This document shows positions 33,714 to 43,375 of a stretch of 64,000 nucleotides of DNA, one piece after another (the stretch's first letter is position 1; every line of letters begins with the position of its first letter). Below the pieces are notes generated by a model. It was not told the origin of the DNA. It made no database searches and saw only the letters and a program-made list of their open reading frames with translations. The position numbers were made by a program, and so were the translations under genes. The stretch lies in assembly GCF_002091715.1 (NCBI RefSeq), contig NZ_BDAG01000037.1:1-64000 (forward strand), read 5' to 3'. The stretch is from Pseudomonas migulae NBRC 103157. Its GTDB lineage: Bacteria; Pseudomonadota; Gammaproteobacteria; Pseudomonadales; Pseudomonadaceae.

Positions 33714-35240
33714 ATGCCTGAGCATATACGCGCGCTAATCGTCATTCTGGTTCTTGCCGGCACGGTTTTTACCCTTGCCCGCCAACCAGCAAAGGACCTG
33801 ATCCCGTACAACGGCTTCACACGTCGCCGCAATCTGTGGTTCGTGTTGACCCTGCTGGTGTTTTTCGCAAACAGCTTCTGGGTGTATGCCGCCGTCGCCG
33901 CTGTGGTGCTGACCGTCGCACAAAGACGCGAGCGCAATCCCGTGGCGCTGTTCTTCATGTTGCTGTTTCTCATCCCACCGGCGTCGGCGCAGATTCCCGG
34001 CTTCGGCGTGATCAACTATTTCTTTGATCTCAACCACATCCGCCTGCTGTCTCTGTGCGTCTTGCTTCCAGCGTTTTTCGTGCTGCGCAGGCAAGCGGAC
34101 ACCTTGCCTTTCGGGCGCACCTGGCCTGACAAATTGCTGGCCGGCGGCCTTGCGCTGACGAGCCTGCTGTTGCTGCGCGAAACCACACTCACCGACACGT
34201 TGCGCCAAACGGTCTACATGTTCTTCGATGCTTTTCTGCCTTACTACGTTGCCAGCCGGGCCCTGAAAAACCTCAGCGACTTCAAGGACGCCCTGTTGGC
34301 CTTTGTCCTCGCCGCCATGGTGTTGTCCATTATCGGGCTTTTCGAGTTTGCCCGGAGCTGGCTGCTCTACAGTGCGCTGACGGACGCCCTGGGCATGCAA
34401 TGGGAAATGTCCAGCTACTTGAGCCGCGGCGGTTCGTTGCGCGCCAGCGCCACCACCGGCCAGGCCATTGCGCTGGGGTTTGTCGTCAGCGTGGCTCTCG
34501 GCCTGTACCTGTTTTTGCAGGAAGGTGTGCGCAGCAAGCTCCAGCGACGTCTTGGCGCTATCCTGCTGGCTGGCGGACTGTTCGCGCCGCTGTCACGTGG
34601 CCCCTGGATCGGGGCCGTCGTCATGATCATAGCGTTCATCGCCACGGGGCGACGCGCTGCCAAACGCTTGATACTGCTGGCGCTCGCCGGCGTGCTCGCC
34701 CTTCCATTGCTGGCCATCGTGCCTGGCGGGCAGAAAATCCTGGACCTGCTACCGTTTATCGGCACGCTCGAAGTAGAGAACATCACGTACCGGCAACGCT
34801 TGTTCGATAACGCAATGATCGTTATCCAGCGCAATCCCCTGTTCGGCGCTTTCGACTTCCGCAACACGCCGGAAATGCAGTCCATGATTCAGGGCCAGGG
34901 CATCATCGATATCGTGAACACCTACATCAACGTGGCGCTGCAGGTCGGGTTGATCGGGTTGGCTCTGTTCGTGGCTTTTTTCGTCACTGTCCTGCGGGGC
35001 ATCCGCAAGGCGATGCGTTCGTTTCCCGACAAGGACGATGAGACGCGCCGGCTCGGACGCGCGCTCCTGGCGACACTGCTCGGGATCATGGTGACTATCG
35101 TGACGGTCAGCAGCATCACGTTTATCCCCGTGGTGTATTGGTCGGTGGCCGGGCTAGGTGTTGCCTATGCCCAGATGGCTCGCAAGCTCAAGCAAACCTC
35201 GACCGCAGTCACTGCGAGTGCCCACCTCCAACTCCGGTAA
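33714..35240 (+). CDS. O-antigen ligase/polymerase-like membrane protein (Wzy candidate)
   Basis: This 508-residue protein has about eleven to twelve membrane helices and a large periplasmic loop after about residue 350, containing the NPLFGAFDF-type segment found in Wzy_C domains. Together with the flippase and the Wzz-like protein it completes a Wzx/Wzy pathway, so polymerisation of repeat units is the likely role. A ligase role is the alternative. Its stop codon overlaps the start of the next gene (TAATG). Confidence 0.85.
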   Translation: MPEHIRALIVILVLAGTVFTLARQPAKDLIPYNGFTRRRNLWFVLTLLVFFANSFWVYAAVAAVVLTVAQRRERNPVALFFMLLFLIPPASAQIPGFGVINYFFDLNHIRLLSLCVLLPAFFVLRRQADTLPFGRTWPDKLLAGGLALTSLLLLRETTLTDTLRQTVYMFFDAFLPYYVASRALKNLSDFKDALLAFVLAAMVLSIIGLFEFARSWLLYSALTDALGMQWEMSSYLSRGGSLRASATTGQAIALGFVVSVALGLYLFLQEGVRSKLQRRLGAILLAGGLFAPLSRGPWIGAVVMIIAFIATGRRAAKRLILLALAGVLALPLLAIVPGGQKILDLLPFIGTLEVENITYRQRLFDNAMIVIQRNPLFGAFDFRNTPEMQSMIQGQGIIDIVNTYINVALQVGLIGLALFVAFFVTVLRGIRKAMRSFPDKDDETRRLGRALLATLLGIMVTIVTVSSITFIPVVYWSVAGLGVAYAQMARKLKQTSTAVTASAHLQLR

Positions 35241-37861
35241 TGCCAATGACCACTTTGTTTCGCCGCACTTCGATGCTGCTCCCGGTTTTGCTGTGCGTTG
35301 CGATCTGGCCATTCACGACCCGGGCGGCGGACTGGGTCGCCAGCGTGGATGAACTCACCGGGTTGCCCATGCTGGTATACGGTGGCAATCCTGTCGTTGC
35401 CTCAAAGTTCGAGTTCTGGGAGAGCAACTGGGGCTGGACGAATTCTGTCAGCCGGTTCGAGGTCAACTCCCCCTACAAATACACCCTGACCGGCCAGAAC
35501 AAAACGCTGGACTTCGACCTGACGGCGCAGATTCAGAAGGAAGGCGAACAGACGCTGACCTGGGACTTTGACCTGGATGCACACAGTGTGAAGTCGGGGG
35601 TAATGGGTGGGGGCATCACCTTCAATTTCGACCCTGCGCTTTTCGACGGAGAGATGGGCAAGCCGGATTTGCTGCCCGGTAACCGTGGCTGGTCGTGGGG
35701 CAATGCACAAGGTCGACGCATCGAGATGCGTTTTGAACCGGCACTGGCGAGTGTGTACTTTGAGCCCGGCAGTCAATCCGAGGTGCGGGCCTTTTTCTAC
35801 AAGAATTCAATCAAGCCCGGTCGCCAGAATGTCAAAGCCACCTTGAGCATTTCCGGTGACATGACGCTTGGCCCCACCTCGACAGAACGCTTTGGCCTCA
35901 CGGACCCGAAGAGCTGGCCGGATGACAAGGTCGACATCAAAACCTCCCCGGTCGATCTGTCCTTTCTCAACGCAAACGAAAAACCTGCCGGCAAGCGCGG
36001 CTTCGTCAAAGCGTCCGGCGAACAATTGATGTTCGCGGACAACACCCCGGCGCGCTTCTGGGGCACCAACATCACGTCCTATGCGTTGTTCCGAACGTCC
36101 GACGATGCAATCAAGCAACAAGCCAAACGCCTGTCGGCGCTGGGCTTCAATCTTGTGCGACTGCACCACCATGATTCGCCTTGGGTCAGCCCGAACATTT
36201 TTGGCGACCGCGACCAGACGCATGACACTCAACGACTCAGCGCAGAATCGCTGAAAAAAATCGACTGGTGGATCAAGTGCCTGAAAGACGAAGGCATTTA
36301 TGTATGGCTCGACATGCACGTCGAGCGAGCCCTTACGGCGAAAGACAACATTTTCGGCTTCGAAGAACTGCCGAAAAACGAGCAGAACAACGCCAGCCTC
36401 AAGGGCTACGCGTATGTAAACATCACCATCCAGCAGGCAATGAAGCGCTTCACCGAAGCCTACATAACCCATGTAAATCCCTTTACCGGCCTCGCCTATA
36501 AAGATGATCCGGCAATCGCCGCCGTGCTGATCACCAACGAAAACGACGTCACTCAACACTTTGGTAACGCCCTGTTGCGAGACAAGGGAGTCCCCAAGCA
36601 CTGGGAGCTCTACAAGAACCGGGCCGATGCCTTTGCCAGCCAGCACAACCTATCGGCGGGGCTCACCTGGCGTTCGTGGGAGCATGGCCCCGCCAAGCTG
36701 TTCCTCAACGATCTGGAACAGAGTTTCAACACAGACATGATTCAGCATCTGCGCGCATCGGGTGTGAAGGTACCGATTGCCACCACCAGCAGTTGGGGAG
36801 GCGACGGCCTGAGTTCCTTGCCGGCCCTGACGGCCGGCGACGTCATCGACGTGCACAGCTACGGTGGCGGTGGGCAGCTGGAAAAGAATCCGCTCACCAG
36901 CGAAGGCATCGTGGACTGGATTGCCGCCGGCCAGGTCACCGGCAAACCGCTGACCGTCACCGAGTGGAACAACGAACCGTTCCCGACACCTGACCGCCAC
37001 TCGTTGCCACTCTATATCGCCGGCACCGCCAGTCACCAGGGCTGGGACGCGCTGATGCAATATGCCTATAGCCAGCAGCCGCTCGACGGCGGCTGGGTGA
37101 CGGCCGACAACTGGCATGCCTACAACGATCCCGCAATGTTGGCCACCCTGCCCGCCGCCGCCCTGCTCTATCGCCGCGCCGACGTCAGCGAAGCCAACAC
37201 GACTTACGTCTTCGCACCGACGCCCGACACCCTGTTCAACAAACCCGTCTCACCGGCCAACTCGGCTTTGCTGCGTACCGCCATGGAGAAAGGCAAGCTG
37301 CAAATCGCCATGCCACAAACGCCGGAACTGCCCTGGTTGCAGCCGGGCATTATCCCGAGCAATGCGCAGGTGTTTCATGACCCTGACCAATCGTTGCTGG
37401 ACGCCAATGCCAGCGAATCCACGACCGATACGGGTGAACTGAAGCGCAACTGGAAACAAGGCATCTACACCATCAATACGCCACGCACCCAGGCTGTCAC
37501 CGGCTGGATCGGCGGCGAGTCGATCAGCCTCGGCAACATCCGGGTTCAAGTGAAGACCGCCAATGCCAGCGTGGTGGTGCAAAGCCTGGACGCCGCGCCT
37601 GTCGCTCGGTCGCAGGACCTGCTGATTTCTCTGGGCACCCGCGCCATCCCCAAAGACGATGACAAAACACCTTTTTATGTCGAGCCGCTCGAAGGCACGC
37701 TCAGCATTCAGGGACCGCCAGGTTTGACGCTGTACACACCAGGCACGCTGGCGCAAATGAAGAAGTTGCCCGCGACCTACGTTGACGGACGCTACACGAT
37801 CAAGTTCGACGGCGTGCAGGCCTTCAATTGGTTGTTTTTGAGAAAAAGCGCTGCTCACTGA
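35240..37861 (+). CDS. Secreted clan GH-A glycoside hydrolase
   Basis: This 873-residue protein has a signal peptide (cleavage near TTRAA, about residue 30). It has an N-terminal beta-sandwich-like region (about 30-260), a (beta/alpha)8 catalytic domain with ITNENDV (acid/base E434) and VTEWNNEP (nucleophile E575), and a C-terminal beta domain. The two glutamates in NEN and TEWN contexts are typical of GH5/GH39-like enzymes. In EPS loci such hydrolases trim or release polymer in the periplasm (PslG is an example of this role in another system). Start: ATG overlapping the polymerase stop, or the ATG two codons later. Confidence 0.82.
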   Translation: MPMTTLFRRTSMLLPVLLCVAIWPFTTRAADWVASVDELTGLPMLVYGGNPVVASKFEFWESNWGWTNSVSRFEVNSPYKYTLTGQNKTLDFDLTAQIQKEGEQTLTWDFDLDAHSVKSGVMGGGITFNFDPALFDGEMGKPDLLPGNRGWSWGNAQGRRIEMRFEPALASVYFEPGSQSEVRAFFYKNSIKPGRQNVKATLSISGDMTLGPTSTERFGLTDPKSWPDDKVDIKTSPVDLSFLNANEKPAGKRGFVKASGEQLMFADNTPARFWGTNITSYALFRTSDDAIKQQAKRLSALGFNLVRLHHHDSPWVSPNIFGDRDQTHDTQRLSAESLKKIDWWIKCLKDEGIYVWLDMHVERALTAKDNIFGFEELPKNEQNNASLKGYAYVNITIQQAMKRFTEAYITHVNPFTGLAYKDDPAIAAVLITNENDVTQHFGNALLRDKGVPKHWELYKNRADAFASQHNLSAGLTWRSWEHGPAKLFLNDLEQSFNTDMIQHLRASGVKVPIATTSSWGGDGLSSLPALTAGDVIDVHSYGGGGQLEKNPLTSEGIVDWIAAGQVTGKPLTVTEWNNEPFPTPDRHSLPLYIAGTASHQGWDALMQYAYSQQPLDGGWVTADNWHAYNDPAMLATLPAAALLYRRADVSEANTTYVFAPTPDTLFNKPVSPANSALLRTAMEKGKLQIAMPQTPELPWLQPGIIPSNAQVFHDPDQSLLDANASESTTDTGELKRNWKQGIYTINTPRTQAVTGWIGGESISLGNIRVQVKTANASVVVQSLDAAPVARSQDLLISLGTRAIPKDDDKTPFYVEPLEGTLSIQGPPGLTLYTPGTLAQMKKLPATYVDGRYTIKFDGVQAFNWLFLRKSAAH

Positions 37862-37906
37862 CGGTACAATCCGCGTTTGCTCAGCAACAGTTTCCAGGAG
37901 GACAGG

Positions 37907-38884
37907 ATGAATTTTTTGGTGGTCGGCGGCGCAGGTTATATCGGCTCGCACATGGTCAAGCATCTGCTGCGTGCAGGTCACGAACTGGTGGTGGCCGACA
38001 ATTTTTCCACGGGGTATCGCGACGCCTTGACCGGCGGAAAACTGGTTGAACTGGACATTGCCGACGCGCAAGCCCTGGACACCTTGTTTGCCGCACACCG
38101 CTTCGACGCCGTGTTCCACTTCGCCTCGTTCATCCAGGTCGGCGAATCCGTCACTGAACCGGCCAAGTATTACCAGAACAACCTGGCCGCTACCCTGACA
38201 CTGCTACAAGCCATGGTTCGCGCGAACGTCAAGCACTTCATCTTTTCCTCGACCGCCGCTGTCTACGGCGACCCGGTGTATGTGCCGATCGACGAAGAAC
38301 ATCCCAAGGCGGCGATCAATCCTTATGGTCGCAGCAAATGGATGGTGGAACAGATGCTTGAAGATTTCGATCGCGCGTACGGGCTGAAGTCGGTTTGCCT
38401 GCGCTACTTCAACGCCGCCGGAGCAGACCCTGAAGGGCAGCTGGGTGAACGCCATGAACCGGAAACCCACCTGCTGCCATTGATCCTGCAAGCCGCCTCC
38501 GGCCGGCGAGCGAGCATCACCGTCTATGGCCGCGATTACGACACGCCAGACGGCACGTGCATTCGCGACTACGTCCACGTTACCGATCTGGCCGCCGCTC
38601 ACGCACTGGCCGTGGATTACCTGTTGGCCGGTGGCGCAAGCACGGCATTCAACCTCGGTAACGGCCAAGGGTTCTCGGTACAGGAAGTGATAGACACTGC
38701 GCGCCGCGTGACCGGTCAGGACATCTCTGTCAGCGATGCGCCGCGCCGTGCGGGTGATCCACCACGCCTTGTGGCCGATCCCCAAAGAGCCTGCTCGCTA
38801 CTTGGCTGGCAACCGCAATTTGCCTCGCTGGAACAGATCGTGACGCACGCCTGGAGCTGGGAAAAGAAACACCCCTGGCACTGA
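37907..38884 (+). CDS. galE: UDP-glucose 4-epimerase
   Basis: This 325-residue short-chain dehydrogenase-type epimerase has an NAD-binding GGAGYIGSH at the N-terminus, SSTAAVYG near residue 120, the catalytic YGRSK (YxxxK) near 144 and RYFNAAGADP near 174. It interconverts UDP-glucose and UDP-galactose, which suggests galactose in the polymer. A strong AGGAGGACAGG ribosome site precedes the ATG, 45 bp after the hydrolase gene. Confidence 0.94.
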   Translation: MNFLVVGGAGYIGSHMVKHLLRAGHELVVADNFSTGYRDALTGGKLVELDIADAQALDTLFAAHRFDAVFHFASFIQVGESVTEPAKYYQNNLAATLTLLQAMVRANVKHFIFSSTAAVYGDPVYVPIDEEHPKAAINPYGRSKWMVEQMLEDFDRAYGLKSVCLRYFNAAGADPEGQLGERHEPETHLLPLILQAASGRRASITVYGRDYDTPDGTCIRDYVHVTDLAAAHALAVDYLLAGGASTAFNLGNGQGFSVQEVIDTARRVTGQDISVSDAPRRAGDPPRLVADPQRACSLLGWQPQFASLEQIVTHAWSWEKKHPWH

Positions 38885-38927
38885 AGTCGGCGCTCGCCAA
38901 TGGCGCCGACCGCTTGAGGATAATGCG

Positions 38928-39716
38928 CTAGTAGTACGAGCGGTTTTGCGGCTCTGCTTTGTTCAGCACGGTGCCGATCAGATTGGCTGTCCCCAGATGA
39001 TGAAGGCTTTCCTCGATCTCTTTCCGGTTGTTCATGCCGTTGGCGACCACGAGCAGGACGCAGTCGAATTTAGGCAGGACGGTAATGACATCGTCCGAAC
39101 TCAAGATGGGCGGCAAATCGAAAATCACGATTCGTGAGTTGTAGCGTTCGCGTAGGTCACTGATCAAGTGGCTCACTTTGGGCGATGACAGCACCTCGGT
39201 GGAAAGAGGGATCGCCTTGCGGGTCGGCAGAACTACAAAGCGCGGCAAGGTCGGGTTGACCAGAACCTCTTGCAGCTCCGCTTCATCGACCAGGTATTCA
39301 TTGAGCGACTTCTCCATCGACAGCCCCAGGCAGGCACCCACGGTCGGACGGCGCAAGTCGAAATCCACCAGCAATGCCGTTTTGGTGGTGTGATGAGCGA
39401 TGCTCATGGCCAGGTTGATCGCCAGTACCGTCTTGCCGGCCTCCGGTGTCGGAGAGGTGATGGCGAGCGTGCGCCAGCCATTTTCCTCCATGACTTTGAG
39501 AACTTGCGTACGCAGCAGATCGAAAGCCCCGCCCATATTCGAGTTCTTGTTGTACGCCACAATGCGGTTGCGCTCGAGGTGATCCGGCCGCAAAGGAACA
39601 ACTTTGGTTTGCACATAACTGAGCGCATTCAGACTTGAAGATTGCGCGGTGGCTGTCATGGCTTTTGACGAGTTCTTGGGCTCGGTGTTTTCGGTATCGG
39701 GCTTGATAATTTCCAT
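38928..39716 (-). CDS. BY-type tyrosine autokinase (CpsD/EpsG-like)
   Basis: This 262-residue cytoplasmic ATPase has Walker A in TPEAGKTVLAINLA, Walker A' in LLVDFDLRRP and Walker B in VIFDLPP. It ends RSYY, a very short tyrosine tail instead of the usual cluster. Such kinases act with the Wzz-like co-polymerase to control chain length. The chosen start has AAGGAA as ribosome site, overlapping the stop of the Wzz-like gene, so translation is coupled. It is the last gene of the export operon. Confidence 0.87.
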   Translation of the reverse strand: MEIIKPDTENTEPKNSSKAMTATAQSSSLNALSYVQTKVVPLRPDHLERNRIVAYNKNSNMGGAFDLLRTQVLKVMEENGWRTLAITSPTPEAGKTVLAINLAMSIAHHTTKTALLVDFDLRRPTVGACLGLSMEKSLNEYLVDEAELQEVLVNPTLPRFVVLPTRKAIPLSTEVLSSPKVSHLISDLRERYNSRIVIFDLPPILSSDDVITVLPKFDCVLLVVANGMNNRKEIEESLHHLGTANLIGTVLNKAEPQNRSYY

Positions 39717-39727
39717 GTCTGTATTCC

Positions 39728-41290
39728 TTACGCAAACCGACCCAGCGTTTTGAACGCCAGCTGATCCAGAGGCATGTAGAGGAAGTGCACGAGCACCAGA
39801 AGGATCACGAACAGCAAAACGGCGCACACGATCAGGCGCGTTCGCCACTTCTTGCGGAGTTCCAGCTCGGCCATGGTGTGAATGTAGGGAATGGAAACCA
39901 GTACGCGTTTGCCCAGCACACTGGCCAGGGCTTCAGCCCCGCGCACGCGCGAACTCAACATTTCGAGAAGCATCACCAGCGCGCCAGCGCCCACCGGGGC
40001 AAGCACGAAGCCCATGGCGACCACTTTCTTACGGTTGGGCCGGATCGGCTTTTCAGGCATCAGCGGCGATTCCAGGAGAACAAAACGCTCGGCCTTGTTT
40101 TCCTGTTCCAGGGCTTCGGAAATTCTTGCGTTGATCTCTTTGGCGCGCATCTCCTCATATTTCTTTTTCGCGTTGTCATGGTCGCGCATCAGCGTGATCA
40201 GGCCGCGTTCGACTTGAGGTATTTCAATGATCCGCGCCTCGTATTCAGCTATTTTCTGCTGCGTCTGCTGCTTCTGATCGGCCAGTGACCTGATACGAGT
40301 CTCAGTGGCGGCGATCCGTGCCTGAGCCTTCGCTACATCCATATTGACGGGCACTGCCCCACTCCCCGCCCCCGACTTGTTCGCCTCAAGTGCCGCAATC
40401 TTGCGTTTCACTGCACGCACATCGGGGTGGGCTTCGGTATACAGCGTCTGCAAACGGGCGTACTCCGCCTTGAGGCTGCCCAGATCCTGCGGTTTGTCAG
40501 CGGCTACACCCAGCGTTCCAGGCTTCGTCGCCCCGCCGGTATTGGCAGCGATAAGCTCCAACTCGTTAAAACGCAATTCCTCACGGGCCGCCTTGTAGTC
40601 ACGGTCGACGTCTTTGAGGTCGTTTTCGGCGCGCGTCAACATGTTCGTGAGCAATTCCCGATTCTCGGGCAGCGCGTCGCTGTGCTCCTCCTTGAATTTC
40701 GCCACGCGACTGTCCTGGGCATTCAGGGCAACCTCGAGCTTGTCTGCCTCCTGCTTGGCGAACTCTGTGTTTTCATTGGCACGCTCGGTGCGCTGCCTGA
40801 TGTTTTCATTCAGGAACAGCGTCACCAGTTCGTTGGCCACCTGGGTGGCAATCTCGGGCTGGCGGTGCTCAAAGGAAAGGCGAAACGCAATCGTCACTTC
40901 CCCGCGCCCCTTGACCGCGGCGCTGACCAGGGTGACGCCAATCGCATTGCGCATTTCGTCGATTTTCTCGGAAGCGCTCAAATTCCGGCCAGTAGAAAAC
41001 AAATTGTATTTGTCGATGATCGCTTTCAGGTTCTCTCGGGTCATCACACGCTGGCGAATGACTTCGATGCGCTCATCGGCAAAGGTGCCGTTGTTGGCCG
41101 CGACCAGCTCAGGCGAGATTTGCTGCGACTCGATCAGAATCGTGCCGGAAGATTCAAAGGTGGGAGGGAGTGACATCGCGACCGCAATGCTGATGCCAAG
41201 TATCGCCGCGCAACTGACGATCAGCAGCACCGCATGGTGCTTGATGATTGCAATGTAGTCGTTGACCGACATTTCGTATTCAGTAGTCAT
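39728..41290 (-). CDS. Chain-length determinant/co-polymerase (Wzz/GumC/EpsF-like)
   Basis: This 520-residue protein has membrane helices near residues 18-36 and 480-500 that bracket a long coiled-coil-rich periplasmic domain (about 165-400). A proline-rich motif, LMPEKPIRPNRKK, lies before a further hydrophobic stretch near 425. It controls polymer length and links the inner-membrane polymerase to the outer-membrane exporter. The kinase is a separate protein here, as in EpsF/EpsG-type systems. Confidence 0.9.
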   Translation of the reverse strand: MTTEYEMSVNDYIAIIKHHAVLLIVSCAAILGISIAVAMSLPPTFESSGTILIESQQISPELVAANNGTFADERIEVIRQRVMTRENLKAIIDKYNLFSTGRNLSASEKIDEMRNAIGVTLVSAAVKGRGEVTIAFRLSFEHRQPEIATQVANELVTLFLNENIRQRTERANENTEFAKQEADKLEVALNAQDSRVAKFKEEHSDALPENRELLTNMLTRAENDLKDVDRDYKAAREELRFNELELIAANTGGATKPGTLGVAADKPQDLGSLKAEYARLQTLYTEAHPDVRAVKRKIAALEANKSGAGSGAVPVNMDVAKAQARIAATETRIRSLADQKQQTQQKIAEYEARIIEIPQVERGLITLMRDHDNAKKKYEEMRAKEINARISEALEQENKAERFVLLESPLMPEKPIRPNRKKVVAMGFVLAPVGAGALVMLLEMLSSRVRGAEALASVLGKRVLVSIPYIHTMAELELRKKWRTRLIVCAVLLFVILLVLVHFLYMPLDQLAFKTLGRFA

Positions 41291-41311
41291 AGATCATCAC
41301 AAAGCTGAATT

Positions 41312-42451
41312 TCAGAGACCGGGGTAACTATAAGTCAAGGTCAACCCGACGACATTTGCGCTGGCATCCGGCAAGCTGTCCTGCTTGCGTTCTTTGTAAG
41401 TGAAGAATAGGCGGGCATTCCAAAAAGGCGAGAGTTCCTGACTGACCCAGGCGCTGTAATTGACCAGGGTATTGGGCGTCTGCCCCTTGGTGTCTTGCCA
41501 GGAAGCATCAAAACCGGTGCGTCGGGTTTCATCGATGAGGTAACTGACGGAGCCTTTCAGGCTATCGGCCTCGACGAATCCACCGTCCCCGCTGGCGACG
41601 GTGCTGCGGCTGGCGTCGAAGCTGGTTTCAAAGCGCTCACCGGTATACTGCAAGTTTACCCCGCCCTCCCCTGTGGGACCGTCCCCCGTGCCGGAGACTT
41701 GATTGACGCCCGCGTACACCGACCCCTTCAATGCCTCGGAGACCTGGAAATTCAGGCCAACCGTGGGGGTGTAGCTATTCGAGGACGACGCTGCGGTCCC
41801 CTCATCCGGCTCATAACGCCTCACGCCAACACGGGTGAACAGCTCGACCCGCTCGCTCCATGCATAGGTCAAAGTGAAACGGCTTGCCAACTCGTCATAG
41901 TTGATCAGGGTAGGAATGTCGTAAGTGACATGAGTGTAGTCAGTTTCGTTGAGCAGGGTGGTTCGCTCGCTGAGCGCACTACGCCAGTTGCCACCCACGG
42001 TATAAAGCTTTTGCGTGCCGTCGGAAGCCACCACGCCGGTTTCCTGAACCTCGGTGGAAAGCGTTGAGCTCTCTTCATAGCGGGCCGTGAGTCCATAACC
42101 ACCGGTTTCAGTCTCGCGGTGCCACCCGAATTTAAGCCGGGGGTCTTCACGGTCTGACACGATGTCGGTATCGGACGAACGCACGACATACACCCCGAGA
42201 CCGAACTGGAACTCATCCCGTCCGGAAGTGCCGACAAGGCTGAGATCGGGGGCGATGATGGTGCGGGTCACGCCCTTTTCATCACTCGTCAGCAACAAGG
42301 GGTTGCTGTCGTACTCGACAGTCGAAGGCACCGCGATTGCTGTTTGCCAGGTAGCCGCATAGGCCATACCCGAGCACGGAAGGATGAGGATTGCCGTGGC
42401 AATTCCGGTAGTTCGAAGCGCAAGCAAAGTAATCCCTAGTGCATCGCGCAA
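41312..42451 (-). CDS. Outer-membrane beta-barrel protein of the EPS export module (EpsL-like)
   Basis: This protein of about 379 residues has a signal peptide (cleavage near YAATW, about residue 33) and alternating beta strands to the C-terminus (LTYSYPGL). Its order between the Wza-like and Wzz-like genes matches the EpsL-type barrels of exosortase-associated EPS loci. The first usable start is a TTG two bases after the stop of the preceding gene; the only later in-frame ATG would cut the signal peptide, so a TTG start or translational coupling is likely. Confidence 0.78.
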   Translation of the reverse strand: MRDALGITLLALRTTGIATAILILPCSGMAYAATWQTAIAVPSTVEYDSNPLLLTSDEKGVTRTIIAPDLSLVGTSGRDEFQFGLGVYVVRSSDTDIVSDREDPRLKFGWHRETETGGYGLTARYEESSTLSTEVQETGVVASDGTQKLYTVGGNWRSALSERTTLLNETDYTHVTYDIPTLINYDELASRFTLTYAWSERVELFTRVGVRRYEPDEGTAASSSNSYTPTVGLNFQVSEALKGSVYAGVNQVSGTGDGPTGEGGVNLQYTGERFETSFDASRSTVASGDGGFVEADSLKGSVSYLIDETRRTGFDASWQDTKGQTPNTLVNYSAWVSQELSPFWNARLFFTYKERKQDSLPDASANVVGLTLTYSYPGL

Positions 42452-42453
42452 GG

Positions 42454-43011
42454 CTAAGGCACGACCAGCGTATCGCCGGCTTTAAGTAGAAAGTTGGTGG
42501 ACATGTCATCCCCGGACATCAACTTGCTGTAGTTGACGCGCAGGATCTCTTGCTTGGTCCCGTTGAGTCGCACGACCTTGATGTCATCCTTGGCGGCGAA
42601 TTTGTCGAGACCGCCCGACTGGCTCAATGCCTGCAGCACTGACGTTTGACCGGACATGTGCACAGGGCCGGGTTTCACGACCTTACCCTGCACGTACACG
42701 AGATTGCCTTCGGTGCTCGTAACAACGACGCTCACCTGCGGATCGGGTATGAACTTTACAAGCTTGGCGGCTATTTTCTCTTCGACTGCGGTGGTATCGA
42801 GTCCCGCAACATCGACCTGCCCTGCCAGCGGGAAGGTGATGCTTCCATTGGGAAGAACGATCACATCCTGTTTGAGCTTGTCTTCGCCCCAAACAGACAC
42901 ATTGAGCTTGTCGCCCGGACTCAACAGGTATGCCGCGTCGTTTGCAACGGCACTGGAAATGCTGGGCAGGACAGCCAGCGCGCAGACTACAGGTAACCAG
43001 AAACGTAACAT
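42454..43011 (-). CDS. Polysaccharide export protein (Wza/EpsE-like)
   Basis: This 185-residue secreted protein has a signal peptide (cleavage near SSAVAND), a Poly_export domain (LLSPGDKLNVSVWGEDKL, about residues 29-100) and one SLBB domain (VYVQGKVVKPGPV, about 105-180). It is shorter than Wza and lacks a lipobox cysteine, so it probably forms a periplasmic or partial channel together with the barrel encoded next. GGAGGGA is a strong ribosome site. It is the first large gene of the export operon. Confidence 0.88.
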   Translation of the reverse strand: MLRFWLPVVCALAVLPSISSAVANDAAYLLSPGDKLNVSVWGEDKLKQDVIVLPNGSITFPLAGQVDVAGLDTTAVEEKIAAKLVKFIPDPQVSVVVTSTEGNLVYVQGKVVKPGPVHMSGQTSVLQALSQSGGLDKFAAKDDIKVVRLNGTKQEILRVNYSKLMSGDDMSTNFLLKAGDTLVVP

Positions 43012-43025
43012 CGGGATCCCTCCGC

Positions 43026-43223
43026 CTAAGTAGCCTTGCCAAGAGTTTCACACAAAAACGGGGGCAAATCACGCTCGCAGATTTTTTCGCCCAGGCCCCA
43101 TTCAACGAGCATTTTTTTGCGGCTGGCGGGGGGCATTTTTCGTCGACCCGACGTATCAATTAGCTGCAGGACGGACTGTAGTGAGGGAAGTTTTTTAATT
43201 AACAGTAACTTGTCGTTAAACAT
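43026..43223 (-). CDS. Possible 65-residue small protein upstream of the export genes
   Basis: An ATG with a GGGGG ribosome-like site five bases upstream opens a 65-codon frame, ending 14 bp before the Wza-like gene's start. The product is basic and amphipathic (DKLLLIKKLPSLQSVLQ, RRKMPPASRKKM, WGLGEKICERDLPPFL) without signal or membrane segments. I do not recognise a family. It could be a leader gene or regulator of the export operon, or a chance frame. Confidence 0.4.
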   Translation of the reverse strand: MFNDKLLLIKKLPSLQSVLQLIDTSGRRKMPPASRKKMLVEWGLGEKICERDLPPFLCETLGKAT

Positions 43224-43375
43224 GTTGCCCCCGATGTTTGTACGCCAAATTAATAGCACTCTGTTCAATAGAGTCCGTCATTCAGCCACTACATCGCCCG
43301 CCACTGACACATCAAACTGACATCAATCACTAGTATCAATGCGCCACTTAATCGTCAGTAAAAACAATCTGCTAG

